From assembly GCA_021157505.1 (NCBI GenBank), contig JAGGWI010000071.1:1-21248 (forward strand): 21,248 nt of DNA. Reading direction: 5' to 3'. How positions within the stretch are numbered: the stretch's first letter is position 1; every line of letters starts with the position of its first letter. Of this stretch, positions 8,201 to 15,396 are shown piece after piece. The notes under the pieces were generated by a model. The model ran no database searches. It saw only the letters and a program-made list of their open reading frames with translations, and had not been told where the DNA came from. This DNA comes from Desulfuromusa sp. Lineage in GTDB: Bacteria; Desulfobacterota; Desulfuromonadia; Desulfuromonadales; Geopsychrobacteraceae. A program made the position numbers and the translations under genes.

Positions 8201-8216
8201 ATGTCGCTGGCGACAT
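8201..8216. promoter_or_regulatory. Perfect inverted repeat in the mreB 5' leader
   Basis: ATGTCGC (8201-8207) and GCGACAT (8210-8216) form a perfect 7-bp inverted repeat around TG. It sits between the likely promoter and the mreB ribosome site (AGGA at 8221-8224). It could be an operator for a dimeric regulator. With only a 2-nt loop it is a poor RNA hairpin unless the central pairs open. The role is unknown. Confidence 0.5.
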
Positions 8217-8230
8217 TGACAGGATGGTGT

Positions 8231-9277
8231 ATGTTTAATATTTTTAATGCTGTTTGGGGGATGTTCTCAAACGATCTGGCAATTGATTTGGGCACAGCTA
8301 ATACCTTGGTTTTTGTCAAAGGGAAAGGGATTCTCGTCTGTGAGCCCTCGGTCGTTGCCGTGCAGACCGGTGCTGGTGGCCAGCGCAAGGTATTGGCCGT
8401 TGGTACCGCTGCAAAAGAGATGCTGGGTCGTACCCCGGGGAGCATTGTCGCCATTCGGCCGATGAAGGATGGTGTAATTGCTGATTTTGATCATACTGAG
8501 GAGATGCTCCGTTATTTTATTCGCAAGGTGCATAACCGCAAGAATCTGGTTCGCCCGCGGATAGTCATCTGTGTCCCTTCAGGAATTACGCAGGTGGAAA
8601 AAAGAGCGGTTCGGGAATCTGCTGAATCCGCTGGAGCCAGGGAAGTTTATCTCATTGAGGAACCAATGGCCGCAGCTATTGGCGCCGGTTTGCCGATCAC
8701 TGAAGCTTCTGGAAATATGATTGTCGACATTGGTGGTGGAACAACAGAGGTTGCCGTTATTTCACTGGCTGGGATTGTCTATGCGCAGAGTGTCCGAGTG
8801 GGTGGAGACAAAATGGACGAAGCTATTGTCCACTATATGAAGCGGAAATATAATTTGTTGATAGGTGAAAGAACAGCAGAGGCAGTAAAAATTGGTATTG
8901 GTAATGTTTTTGATACCGGGGAGGAACCTGACGTCATGGATATTAAGGGGCGTGATCTGGTCAGCGGCATCCCTAAAACTATGGAAATTAACTCAGATGA
9001 GATCCGTGAGGCGATGTCAGAGCCGGTGAAAACTATTATTGAGGCGGTCAGAATCTCGCTGGAGAGAACCCCGCCAGAGTTGGCTGCAGATATCGTGGAC
9101 AAAGGGATTATCCTGGCTGGTGGCGGTGCGTACCTGAAAAATCTGGATGTATTGCTGCGGGAAGAGACTGGATTGCCTGTGGTTGTTGCTGAAGATCCGC
9201 TATCCTGTGTTGTTCTCGGTTCGGGTGCTGTGCTGGATCAATTGGATCTGCTGAGGCAGGTTTCTATTCCTTCGTGA
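8231..9277 (+). CDS. mreB: Rod shape-determining actin homologue MreB
   Basis: MreB forms ATP-dependent filaments under the inner membrane and orients the elongation machinery. Actin-fold motifs are clear: IDLGTANT (phosphate 1, about 19-26), DIGGGTTEVAV (phosphate 2, from about 166) and a GGGAYLKNL adenosine motif near the C-terminus. I chose the ATG at 8231, which gives MFNIFNAVWGMFSNDLAIDLG, the typical N-terminus of the family, 348 residues and an AGGA site 6 nt upstream. An in-frame ATG at 8201 lies within an inverted repeat, lacks a ribosome site and would add ten atypical residues. It is first gene of the mreBCD-mrdA-rodA cluster and is separated from mreC by a hairpin. Confidence 0.97.
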   Translation: MFNIFNAVWGMFSNDLAIDLGTANTLVFVKGKGILVCEPSVVAVQTGAGGQRKVLAVGTAAKEMLGRTPGSIVAIRPMKDGVIADFDHTEEMLRYFIRKVHNRKNLVRPRIVICVPSGITQVEKRAVRESAESAGAREVYLIEEPMAAAIGAGLPITEASGNMIVDIGGGTTEVAVISLAGIVYAQSVRVGGDKMDEAIVHYMKRKYNLLIGERTAEAVKIGIGNVFDTGEEPDVMDIKGRDLVSGIPKTMEINSDEIREAMSEPVKTIIEAVRISLERTPPELAADIVDKGIILAGGGAYLKNLDVLLREETGLPVVVAEDPLSCVVLGSGAVLDQLDLLRQVSIPS

Positions 9278-9306
9278 TAGCAGGGTACGACTTGTGGTAT
9301 TCTTCT

Positions 9307-9335
9307 GGGAGGATCAGCCGATCCTCCCTCTTTTA
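9307..9335 (+). terminator. Hairpin terminator or attenuator between mreB and mreC
   Basis: GGGAGGATC (9307-9315) and GATCCTCCC (9320-9328) form a perfect 9-bp, GC-rich stem with the 4-nt loop AGCC. TCTTTTAT follows. It starts 30 nt after the mreB stop. The T-tract is interrupted, so partial termination is plausible, letting mreB be made in excess of the downstream genes. Confidence 0.7.
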
Positions 9336-9376
9336 TAGTGTTATTGCCCTGATTCTTTGGTTATTTCAGGAGCTGC

Positions 9377-10207
9377 TTGGAGCAGTCAGTGCGTGAGCTG
9401 TTAAGTCGCTATCGATTTTTGTTACTGGCCATTATCTTACTACTGGCAACGGTAATACTCTATTCCTATAATCTTCGTCAGAAAACCGCTACCACATTTT
9501 TTGAACGTGCGGTTCTCACTTTTTCTGCACCTTTTCAGAGCGGTATCGATGGTGTCGTTGATACTATAACTGCAACCTGGGGTAATTATCTCTGGTTGGT
9601 TGATACCCAACAACGAAATCTTCTGCTTGAAGATGAAAATCTGGAACTGCGCTTCAAATTGCAACAATCTCAGGAAATTTCACTGCAGAATAAACGGCTC
9701 CGGAAGCTTCTGGCTTTTGTCGATGAGTTGGACCGTCCCGCTTTACCGGCGCAAGTTATTGGTGAAGATGCCAGTAACTGGGCGCGGACAATTATTATCG
9801 ATAAGGGAATCGATGCAGGGTTGCGCAACGGATTGCCTGTTGTTTCCGCACAGGGGGTGGTGGGGCGGATCATCAAGATTGCGTCGAACAGCGCCCGGGT
9901 GCTGTTGATAACCGATGCCTCTTCCGCCATTGCTACCCTGGTTCAGCGTACCCGCACGCGCGGTATTACCCGTGGTCGTGGTGGAAATTTATCTGTTGAC
10001 TATGCTTTGCGTGATGCCGATATTCAGGAAGGAGATTTGCTGGTCACATCAGGGATGGGGGGTATTTTCCCCAAGGGGTTACCCCTTGCTCTGGTTGAAT
10101 CTGTTGAGAAAGATCAGTTCAGTTTATTTCAGCGGGTGCAGGCAAAACCAACGGTTGATTTTTCCTACCTTGAAGAGGTGATGGTGATTGTGGGAGAGGA
10201 TCCATGA
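9377..10207 (+). CDS. mreC: Rod shape-determining protein MreC
   Basis: MreC is a bitopic inner-membrane protein whose periplasmic part links MreB/MreD to PBP2-RodA. The 276-residue form has a membrane segment at about 14-31, a coiled coil at about 75-115 and the beta-domain core beginning VIGEDASNWARTIIIDKG (about 127-144). The start is uncertain. The frame opens at TTG 9377, with AGGAG only 4 nt upstream. GTG at 9389 has GGAG 6 nt upstream and would remove four residues, and either start leaves the membrane segment intact. Its stop overlaps the mreD start as ATGA, implying translational coupling. Confidence 0.95.
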   Translation: MEQSVRELLSRYRFLLLAIILLLATVILYSYNLRQKTATTFFERAVLTFSAPFQSGIDGVVDTITATWGNYLWLVDTQQRNLLLEDENLELRFKLQQSQEISLQNKRLRKLLAFVDELDRPALPAQVIGEDASNWARTIIIDKGIDAGLRNGLPVVSAQGVVGRIIKIASNSARVLLITDASSAIATLVQRTRTRGITRGRGGNLSVDYALRDADIQEGDLLVTSGMGGIFPKGLPLALVESVEKDQFSLFQRVQAKPTVDFSYLEEVMVIVGEDP

Positions 10208-10740
10208 GGGGTTTTTTTCTGTTTCTTTTTACCGGAGTTTTTTTTGCGTTGCTGCAGAGCAGTATTCTGCCATTATTGCTTCCACCCAACTGGCGACCAA
10301 ATCTGATCCTGATCTTGATTCTCTATCTGGGATTAAGTGAAAATTTATCCCGAGCACTTATTGCAGGGTTACTGCTGGGTGCTATTCAAGATAGTTTTTG
10401 TGGTCCCAGTCTGGGTTTGTATATTTCGGTTTATCTCATTATTATCCTGGCGACCCGGTTACTTTCTGACCAGCTCAATATTGAAAGTCCACCCTTGTTA
10501 CTGTTATTGATTGCCGGTGGAACGCTGCTACAAAACTTCCTGATTGGTTTTTACCTGACCGTTTTTGCTGATGCCGCTCCGGTGCTGCACATCCTCCTTC
10601 CCGCTATTCCTCAACAGCTGGTGACGAATATGGCTTTTGCGACAGCTCTGTTGTTTCTGTTACTGCGTTTTCAGCGTCTGTTCGGTTATCGATCTGGTCT
10701 GGCTGGTCTGATGTACCAGAGTAAACACCATGGGTCTTGA
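10204..10740 (+). CDS. mreD: Rod shape-determining protein MreD
   Basis: MreD is a small polytopic inner-membrane protein of the elongasome. The 178-residue sequence is mostly hydrophobic, with about six membrane segments (roughly 3-26, 33-48, 51-65, 70-88, 96-120 and 137-155). It contains the family-typical NWRPNLILILILYLGL and a GLLLGAIQDSFCG stretch. Assignment rests on topology, size and position, because the family is poorly conserved. It overlaps mreC by 4 nt at the start and mrdA by 11 nt at the end, so the three are likely translated as a coupled set. Confidence 0.92.
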   Translation: MRGFFLFLFTGVFFALLQSSILPLLLPPNWRPNLILILILYLGLSENLSRALIAGLLLGAIQDSFCGPSLGLYISVYLIIILATRLLSDQLNIESPPLLLLLIAGGTLLQNFLIGFYLTVFADAAPVLHILLPAIPQQLVTNMAFATALLFLLLRFQRLFGYRSGLAGLMYQSKHHGS

Positions 10741-12583
10741 TCTTGAATGGAAGAAATCTGCTGTCGTTCAGCGCCGTTTTTTGATCTATTCTACGGTTGT
10801 TGCTGCGGTGTTTCTGCTTCTGTTGTTCCGGCTCTGGTATCTGCAAGTCATCAGCTACGAAAATCTTCATGAACGTTCTGTTCGCAATCGCACCCGGGTA
10901 TTGTCTCTGGACGCACCACGTGGGCCGGTTTATGATCGCAATGGAGTATTGCTGGTTGATAATCGACCCTCTTTCCAGATCTCTGTTATGCGCCAAGAGG
11001 TTGAAAACCCTGCACAGCTCTTTGAACAATTATCTCCATTGCTGGGTATCGACATTTCTGAGCTGGAATTGCGTTGGCAGGAGGGAAAAAAATTTCCGAT
11101 TTACCGCCCGGTTCCTCTGGCACAGGATGTCAGCCGTGAAACCATGGAGAAGGTTCAAGAACATAGTGTCACTTTGCCGGGAGTGCTGACTGAGGTACGT
11201 CCGGTTCGTGATTATCTGGAACATGGATCAGCCGCCCATTTGATCGGTTACCTGGGTGAAATCACCCAAGCAGAATTACAGAGTGGGGATTTTAATCAGT
11301 ACCGAGCTGGGGATTTTATTGGTAAAACGGCTCTTGAGAGGACATTTGAGCCTTATCTGCGAGGAGAAAAGGGGCGCCGTCTGGTTGAAGTTGATGTCCA
11401 GGGAAAACTGCTGCGCCAATTAGAAATGGAACCTTCCCGCCCTGGAAATAAAATCTATCTGACTCTGGATCGTGAACTGCAACGTGCGGCTGATGAAGCT
11501 TTTGGTTCTCAAGCGGGTGCTGCCGTTGCTCTCGATGTTAATACCGGAGAAGTCCTGGTTATGGTCAGTCGCCCAACTTTTGATCCGTCGCTTTTTGCCA
11601 GTGGGATTACTGGAGATGAATGGCGTGTCTTAGCTGAGAATGATAGTCATCCGTTACAAAATAAAGTTATTGCAGGACAGTATCCTCCGGGTTCAACCTT
11701 CAAGATGGTTGTCGCTTTAGCTGCGTTACGTGATGGCGCTAGTGTGAAGCGAAGTGTCGATTGCAAAGGGGATTTTGTCATTGGTGGTTCCCGCTATCGT
11801 TGTTGGAAGAAAAAAGGGCATGGGCCAACTGACCTGAAAAAAGCACTGCGAGAAAGCTGTGATGTCTGGTTTTATCAGGTTGGACTGGAACTGGGTATTG
11901 ACAAGTTGTCTGCAGCAGCCAAAGAGTTTGGGCTGGGATCTCCGGTCGGTTATCCATTACCGGGGGAGCGCTCAGGTCTTATGCCATCGCAGGAATGGAA
12001 ACGGCAACGTTACAACAAACCCTGGTATGCGGGAGAAACGGTTATTGCTTCAATTGGACAGGGCTTTGTCCTTGCCACCCCGATGCAGTTAGCTGTGATG
12101 ATGGCCACTGTCGCTAATAATGGTAAGGTTTTGAAACCCCAGGTTGTACGCAAGATTGAAGATTGGCAGGGCCATTTGCTGATACAGCCGGAAACTGAGA
12201 TTGTTCGCCAGATCAACTATTCACCCGCGGATTGGAAAGCTGTGCGAGATGGTTTGATTGCGGTTGTCAATGAACCTCATGGAACGGGTCGCGCTGCTCA
12301 TATTGATAATATTCTGGTTGCTGGAAAGACGGGTACCTCACAGGTTGTCAGGCGGAGGTCGGATGAGGAAGAGGAGCTCGATAAGGATGGAAAAACACCT
12401 TACCGTTTTCGTCCCCATGCTCTTTTTGTTGCTTATGCTCCAGCGGAAAAACCGGAGATTGCCATTGCTGTTGTGGTTGAACACGGACAGTCAGGTGGTC
12501 GGGTTGCCGGACCGATTGCCAAGCGAATTATTCAGCGCTACATGGAGTTAAAAGTGCAGGTGCCACAGGGAGGAAGTAACTGA
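10730..12583 (+). CDS. mrdA: Penicillin-binding protein 2 (peptidoglycan transpeptidase)
   Basis: PBP2 is the class B transpeptidase that cross-links lateral-wall peptidoglycan and pairs with RodA. The 617-residue protein has an N-terminal membrane anchor (about 16-36), a dimerisation/pedestal domain starting with RNRTRVLSLDAPRGPVYDRNG, and a transpeptidase domain. The active-site motifs are STFK with nucleophile Ser322, SCD at 376-378 (the SxN-equivalent motif) and KTG at 533-535. E. coli PBP2 is about 633 residues. The ATG lies inside the 3' end of mreD, with an 11-nt overlap and only a weak ribosome site, so translation probably depends on coupling. The stop overlaps the rodA start by one base. 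Confidence 0.96.
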   Translation: MGLDLEWKKSAVVQRRFLIYSTVVAAVFLLLLFRLWYLQVISYENLHERSVRNRTRVLSLDAPRGPVYDRNGVLLVDNRPSFQISVMRQEVENPAQLFEQLSPLLGIDISELELRWQEGKKFPIYRPVPLAQDVSRETMEKVQEHSVTLPGVLTEVRPVRDYLEHGSAAHLIGYLGEITQAELQSGDFNQYRAGDFIGKTALERTFEPYLRGEKGRRLVEVDVQGKLLRQLEMEPSRPGNKIYLTLDRELQRAADEAFGSQAGAAVALDVNTGEVLVMVSRPTFDPSLFASGITGDEWRVLAENDSHPLQNKVIAGQYPPGSTFKMVVALAALRDGASVKRSVDCKGDFVIGGSRYRCWKKKGHGPTDLKKALRESCDVWFYQVGLELGIDKLSAAAKEFGLGSPVGYPLPGERSGLMPSQEWKRQRYNKPWYAGETVIASIGQGFVLATPMQLAVMMATVANNGKVLKPQVVRKIEDWQGHLLIQPETEIVRQINYSPADWKAVRDGLIAVVNEPHGTGRAAHIDNILVAGKTGTSQVVRRRSDEEEELDKDGKTPYRFRPHALFVAYAPAEKPEIAIAVVVEHGQSGGRVAGPIAKRIIQRYMELKVQVPQGGSN

Positions 12584-13680
12584 TGTTTGATCGACGTCTG
12601 GTGTCTAACTTTGACTGGGTTCTATTGTTGACAGTCCTCCTGATTGCCGGGATCGGAATTGCCAACCTGTTCAGTGCAACTGCAAGTTGGAATTCCAGTA
12701 GCACTCCACTCTATCTGAAACAGCTGTTCTGGTTATCCGGAGGGGTCCTGATCGCTCTGATGATCTGCCTGTTTGATTACAGTCATCTGGAACATTTTGC
12801 GATTCACTTCTATACCATAAGTATCGGTTTGCTGATTTATGTGCTGGTTATGGGTAAAACGACTATGGGAGCGACTCGCTGGATAAGTCTTGGCTTTTTT
12901 AATCTGCAACCGGGTGAAGTTATTAAAATTGCAATTATTCTACTGCTGGCTAAAATTTTTTCTAAACCGGTAGATCCATTCGGTTACAGTCTGTCAGAAC
13001 TCTGGAAACCGGCTCTCTGGGTGGTAATACCAGTTGTCTTGATTCTTAAAGAACCTGACCTGGGGACTGCAATGATGGTTATTTTTATTGCAGTATCAAT
13101 GTTAATATTTGCCGGGCTCAAGCGAGGAACTCTGATCTGTTTAGCTTTTCTAGGTGGTTTAACTGCTGTTGCTGGCTGGTTTGGGTTGCACGATTATCAA
13201 CGTGCCAGAATTCGCACATTTTTGAACCCTGAAGCGGATCCCCTTGGCAGTGGTTACCATATTATCCAATCAAAAATTGCCGTTGGCAGTGGCGGGCTTT
13301 TCGGCAAGGGTTTTATTCAGGGGACTCAGTCGCAACTTTCTTTTTTGCCCGAGAGACATACCGATTTTGCCTTTTCTGTTTTTGCAGAAGAGTGGGGGTT
13401 TATGGGGAGTCTGGTGTTGCTGGCGCTCTACCTTTTCTTAATCGTTTGGGGACTATATGTTGCCAGACGCGCAGCTGATAAGTTTGGGCTGTTTCTTGCC
13501 GTTGGGGTGACAGCTATGATTTTCTGGCATATCGTCGTTAATCTGGGGATGGTGATCGGGTTACTTCCGGTTGTTGGCGTACCTCTGCCGCTTTTCTCTT
13601 ATGGTGGTACCAGCATGGTGACAACGATGATTGGGGTGGGGTTGTTGATGAATGTGAGTATGCGGCGATTCATGTTCTGA
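12583..13680 (+). CDS. rodA: SEDS peptidoglycan glycosyltransferase RodA
   Basis: RodA polymerises lipid II into glycan strands for cell elongation. The 365-residue protein is highly hydrophobic with about ten membrane segments. SEDS family signatures include ATRWISLGFFNLQPGEVIKI (97-116), EPDLGTA (157-163), PERHTDF (256-262, with the catalytic-type Asp261) and YGGTSM near the C-terminus. The start overlaps the mrdA stop as TGATG, with a good GGAGG site upstream. The TGA stop codon is the first triplet of a large palindromic repeat (13678-13805). The C-terminus reads as complete, so the repeat does not appear to have truncated the protein. It closes the rod-shape operon. Confidence 0.97.
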   Translation: MFDRRLVSNFDWVLLLTVLLIAGIGIANLFSATASWNSSSTPLYLKQLFWLSGGVLIALMICLFDYSHLEHFAIHFYTISIGLLIYVLVMGKTTMGATRWISLGFFNLQPGEVIKIAIILLLAKIFSKPVDPFGYSLSELWKPALWVVIPVVLILKEPDLGTAMMVIFIAVSMLIFAGLKRGTLICLAFLGGLTAVAGWFGLHDYQRARIRTFLNPEADPLGSGYHIIQSKIAVGSGGLFGKGFIQGTQSQLSFLPERHTDFAFSVFAEEWGFMGSLVLLALYLFLIVWGLYVARRAADKFGLFLAVGVTAMIFWHIVVNLGMVIGLLPVVGVPLPLFSYGGTSMVTTMIGVGLLMNVSMRRFMF

Positions 13681-13805
13681 TGGCGTCGCAAAAACTCCGA
13701 CCTACTGTGTTGTCGCAGTTTTTCAGGACTTTGACATACACAAGTATGCCTTCACCCCTGAAAAACCACTCCGCCTTGTGGGACGAAGTTTTTGCTTAGC
13801 CATTA
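13678..13805. repeat. Large imperfect palindromic intergenic repeat, family A, copy 1
   Basis: This 128-bp element can fold end to end. The outer ends TGATGGCG and GCCATTA pair in part, TTTTTCAGG (13719-13727) pairs with CCTGAAAAA (13757-13765), and CATAC (13735-13739) pairs with GTATG (13744-13748). The same family, in the same orientation relative to the upstream gene, recurs at 17726-17855. Its first three bases are the rodA stop codon. It may terminate transcription or protect the mRNA 3' end. No coding capacity is seen. Confidence 0.9.
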
Positions 13806-13925
13806 CATAAAAAACCGCCCTTTTCCGCAATCTCTGCGTCAATCTGCACATTTGTTTGTGCGGCGTAAAGTACTACGCCTCCGCGCAAATGTTTGATTTC
13901 CTTGACCTAGCGAAAAATTGCTGGT
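13806..13925. repeat. Second imperfect palindrome (different core) abutting family A
   Basis: The centre is GGCGTA (13862-13867), a 6-nt loop, then TACGCC (13874-13879). CATTTG and CAAATG arms and more distant partial pairing flank it, so the whole stretch can form a long imperfect hairpin centred near 13870. It directly follows repeat A copy 1. Its outer limits are approximate because pairing fades gradually. No second copy of this core was found in the window. Confidence 0.6.
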
Positions 13926-14141
13926 TTTCGAATCAGAAACTTGTGATGCGCCAGCTAGAATTCTGGATGAAGCTAGTTTCGGCACTTTTTCCTGCTCCCG
14001 TGTGACGCAGCCGGAGAGAAACGGAACTTTGCAGGAATTCGAAGAAAAATGTTTGAGCCAAAGGCGAGTTTTTTTCTTCGCTGTAAAGTGCAGTGGAATG
14101 GAGGGGACCCGAAGGGCAAGGAGTTCGGGCACCTTTTTCTG
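13926..14141. other. Non-coding stretch in the rodA-queG gap
   Basis: The remainder of the 637-bp gene-free gap up to the hairpin cluster contains short inverted motifs, such as AGAATTCT inside a CCAG/CTGG pair near 13951-13966, but no convincing gene, promoter or terminator. A frame open at 13918-14298 has unnatural composition and spans the hairpins, so it is not called as a gene. The sequence may be the left part of a larger mobile or structured repeat that ends with the hairpins at 14142-14257. Confidence 0.5.
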
Positions 14142-14172
14142 CTTACTCTTTTGTGGTGTACAAAAGAGTAAG
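14142..14172. repeat. Perfect 13-bp hairpin
   Basis: CTTACTCTTTTGT (14142-14154) and ACAAAAGAGTAAG (14160-14172) are perfect complements around the 5-nt loop GGTGT. The following segment also pairs: AAGGT (14170-14174) with ACCTT (14199-14203), enclosing GCGGGG/CCCCGC (14180-14185 and 14192-14197). This makes a compact two-hairpin block. Confidence 0.9.
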
Positions 14173-14220
14173 GTGGCGAGCGGGGCCGCAACCCCGCGAC
14201 CTTTTGGTTTATTAATCCAT

Positions 14221-14257
14221 CTTCAGTGGACACGTACCACGTACATGTCCACTGAAG
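14221..14257. repeat. 37-bp near-perfect palindrome upstream of queG
   Basis: CTTCAGTGGACA (14221-14232) pairs perfectly with TGTCCACTGAAG (14246-14257). After a single mismatch, GTAC pairs with GTAC around the 3-nt loop CAC. It ends 60 bp before the queG start. It could be an RNA hairpin, an operator or the terminal part of a repeat. The T-tract after it on the plus strand is weak, so it is not called as a terminator. Confidence 0.85.
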
Positions 14258-14317
14258 ACTTCTTTAAACTAGCGCCTTTCGAGCCCGCCTTTTCATAATT
14301 TTCAGCAATGGAGCAAA

Positions 14318-15346
14318 ATGAATCTGGATAATTTCAGTGGATGGCTGGAGGAGGCTTCCCGGGAAATTGGAGCCCATTCTGCGGCGTGCATCCGGATGGA
14401 TAACCGGCTTCTGCGGCTTCGTATCGAAGAAAACAATGTTCAGGTAGCCAACTGGCTGAAGTTGGGGATGCACGGCGAAATGGATTATCTTGAGCGGATG
14501 TTTTCCGAGAAATCCAACCCGTGGAAAACTTTTCCATTCGCCAAATCAGTGATCGTACTTGCCTTCACCAACCGTTGGGGCGATTCTTCAGCAACGCACC
14601 CATTCCCTGTTCCAGCAAGCGACGCTCTAGTAGGTTACCTTTCGGCTTATGCCCGGGAAACTGACTACCATTTAACCGGGCAGACTATGCTCTCACAACT
14701 GACAGAGCTGCTTGGAGAAAATATTCACACAGAGGCAACGGTTGATACCGCAGCCGTCTATGAGCGGCTGTTTGCGACTGTCGGTGGACTTGGTCTGGTG
14801 GGTAGCAATACTCTCCTACGGGTTCCCGATTCAGGGACCACCCGGTTCTTTATCGGTTGTCTCTTTGTCGATATTGAATTGCCGGAAGTTATTCATCAGC
14901 CAAAAATACCGCTTGCTTGCGATTCTTGCTGCGCTTGTCTGGAAAATTGTCCGACCGGAGCGATCCAATCTGGTCAGCCAATCGACGCGCGGAAGTGTAT
15001 CAGCTATTTAACCATCGAAAAACCGGGAACCCTTTCGCTTGAAGAGGGTAAGTTGATAGGGAATTGGCTGTTTGGCTGTGATGATTGCACTATGATTTGT
15101 CCGCCGCAAGTCGAAGTCGATATGCGCATTCCGGTTGACCTTGAATGGTTGCTGAAAACATCTGCAGCCGAAATCCGCCGCACCATCAAAGGGAGTGCAA
15201 GCGCCTATGCCGGAGTAACCCAGCTCCGCAGGAATGCCGTCGTTGCGCTGAAAAACATGGAGACACCACGTGCGCTGGATTTGCTTCAGTGGGTGGCCGG
15301 AAATAGCGGGAGTGAGTTGATTCGTCGGCAGATTGATTTATGGTAA
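14318..15346 (+). CDS. queG: Epoxyqueuosine reductase
   Basis: QueG performs the last step of queuosine synthesis, reducing epoxyqueuosine to queuosine in the wobble position of GUN-anticodon tRNAs, with cobalamin and two 4Fe-4S clusters. The 342-residue protein has the N-terminal DUF1730 region (GMHGEMDYL at about 50-58), the VDTAAVYER segment with a candidate catalytic Asp143, ferredoxin-like cysteines C201-C204-C207-C211 and C227...C254-C257-C261, and a short C-terminal HEAT-like helix pair (about 300-340). Slight departures from the usual motifs are VGSNT where IGKNT is common and CPPQ after the last cluster where CPWN is common. The ATG has a GGAG site 4 nt upstream. No other queuosine gene is adjacent. 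Confidence 0.93.
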   Translation: MNLDNFSGWLEEASREIGAHSAACIRMDNRLLRLRIEENNVQVANWLKLGMHGEMDYLERMFSEKSNPWKTFPFAKSVIVLAFTNRWGDSSATHPFPVPASDALVGYLSAYARETDYHLTGQTMLSQLTELLGENIHTEATVDTAAVYERLFATVGGLGLVGSNTLLRVPDSGTTRFFIGCLFVDIELPEVIHQPKIPLACDSCCACLENCPTGAIQSGQPIDARKCISYLTIEKPGTLSLEEGKLIGNWLFGCDDCTMICPPQVEVDMRIPVDLEWLLKTSAAEIRRTIKGSASAYAGVTQLRRNAVVALKNMETPRALDLLQWVAGNSGSELIRRQIDLW

Positions 15347-15396
15347 CCAATCGGAGATGCCCGGTAAGAAAACGGCAGAGACTTTATTGATTGTCT

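Noticed and set aside
8201..8230. Upstream mreB start
   Set aside because: It lies in an inverted repeat, has no ribosome site, and MreB proteins normally start at the position of the ATG at 8231.
13918..14298. Open frame of 126 codons in the rodA-queG gap
   Set aside because: It crosses all three perfect hairpins, has no ribosome site, shows erratic composition and resembles no protein family I know; it looks like translated repeat sequence.
14294..14299. CATAAT as a -10 box for queG
   Set aside because: No acceptable -35 element lies 16-18 bp upstream, and the site would leave an unusually short leader.
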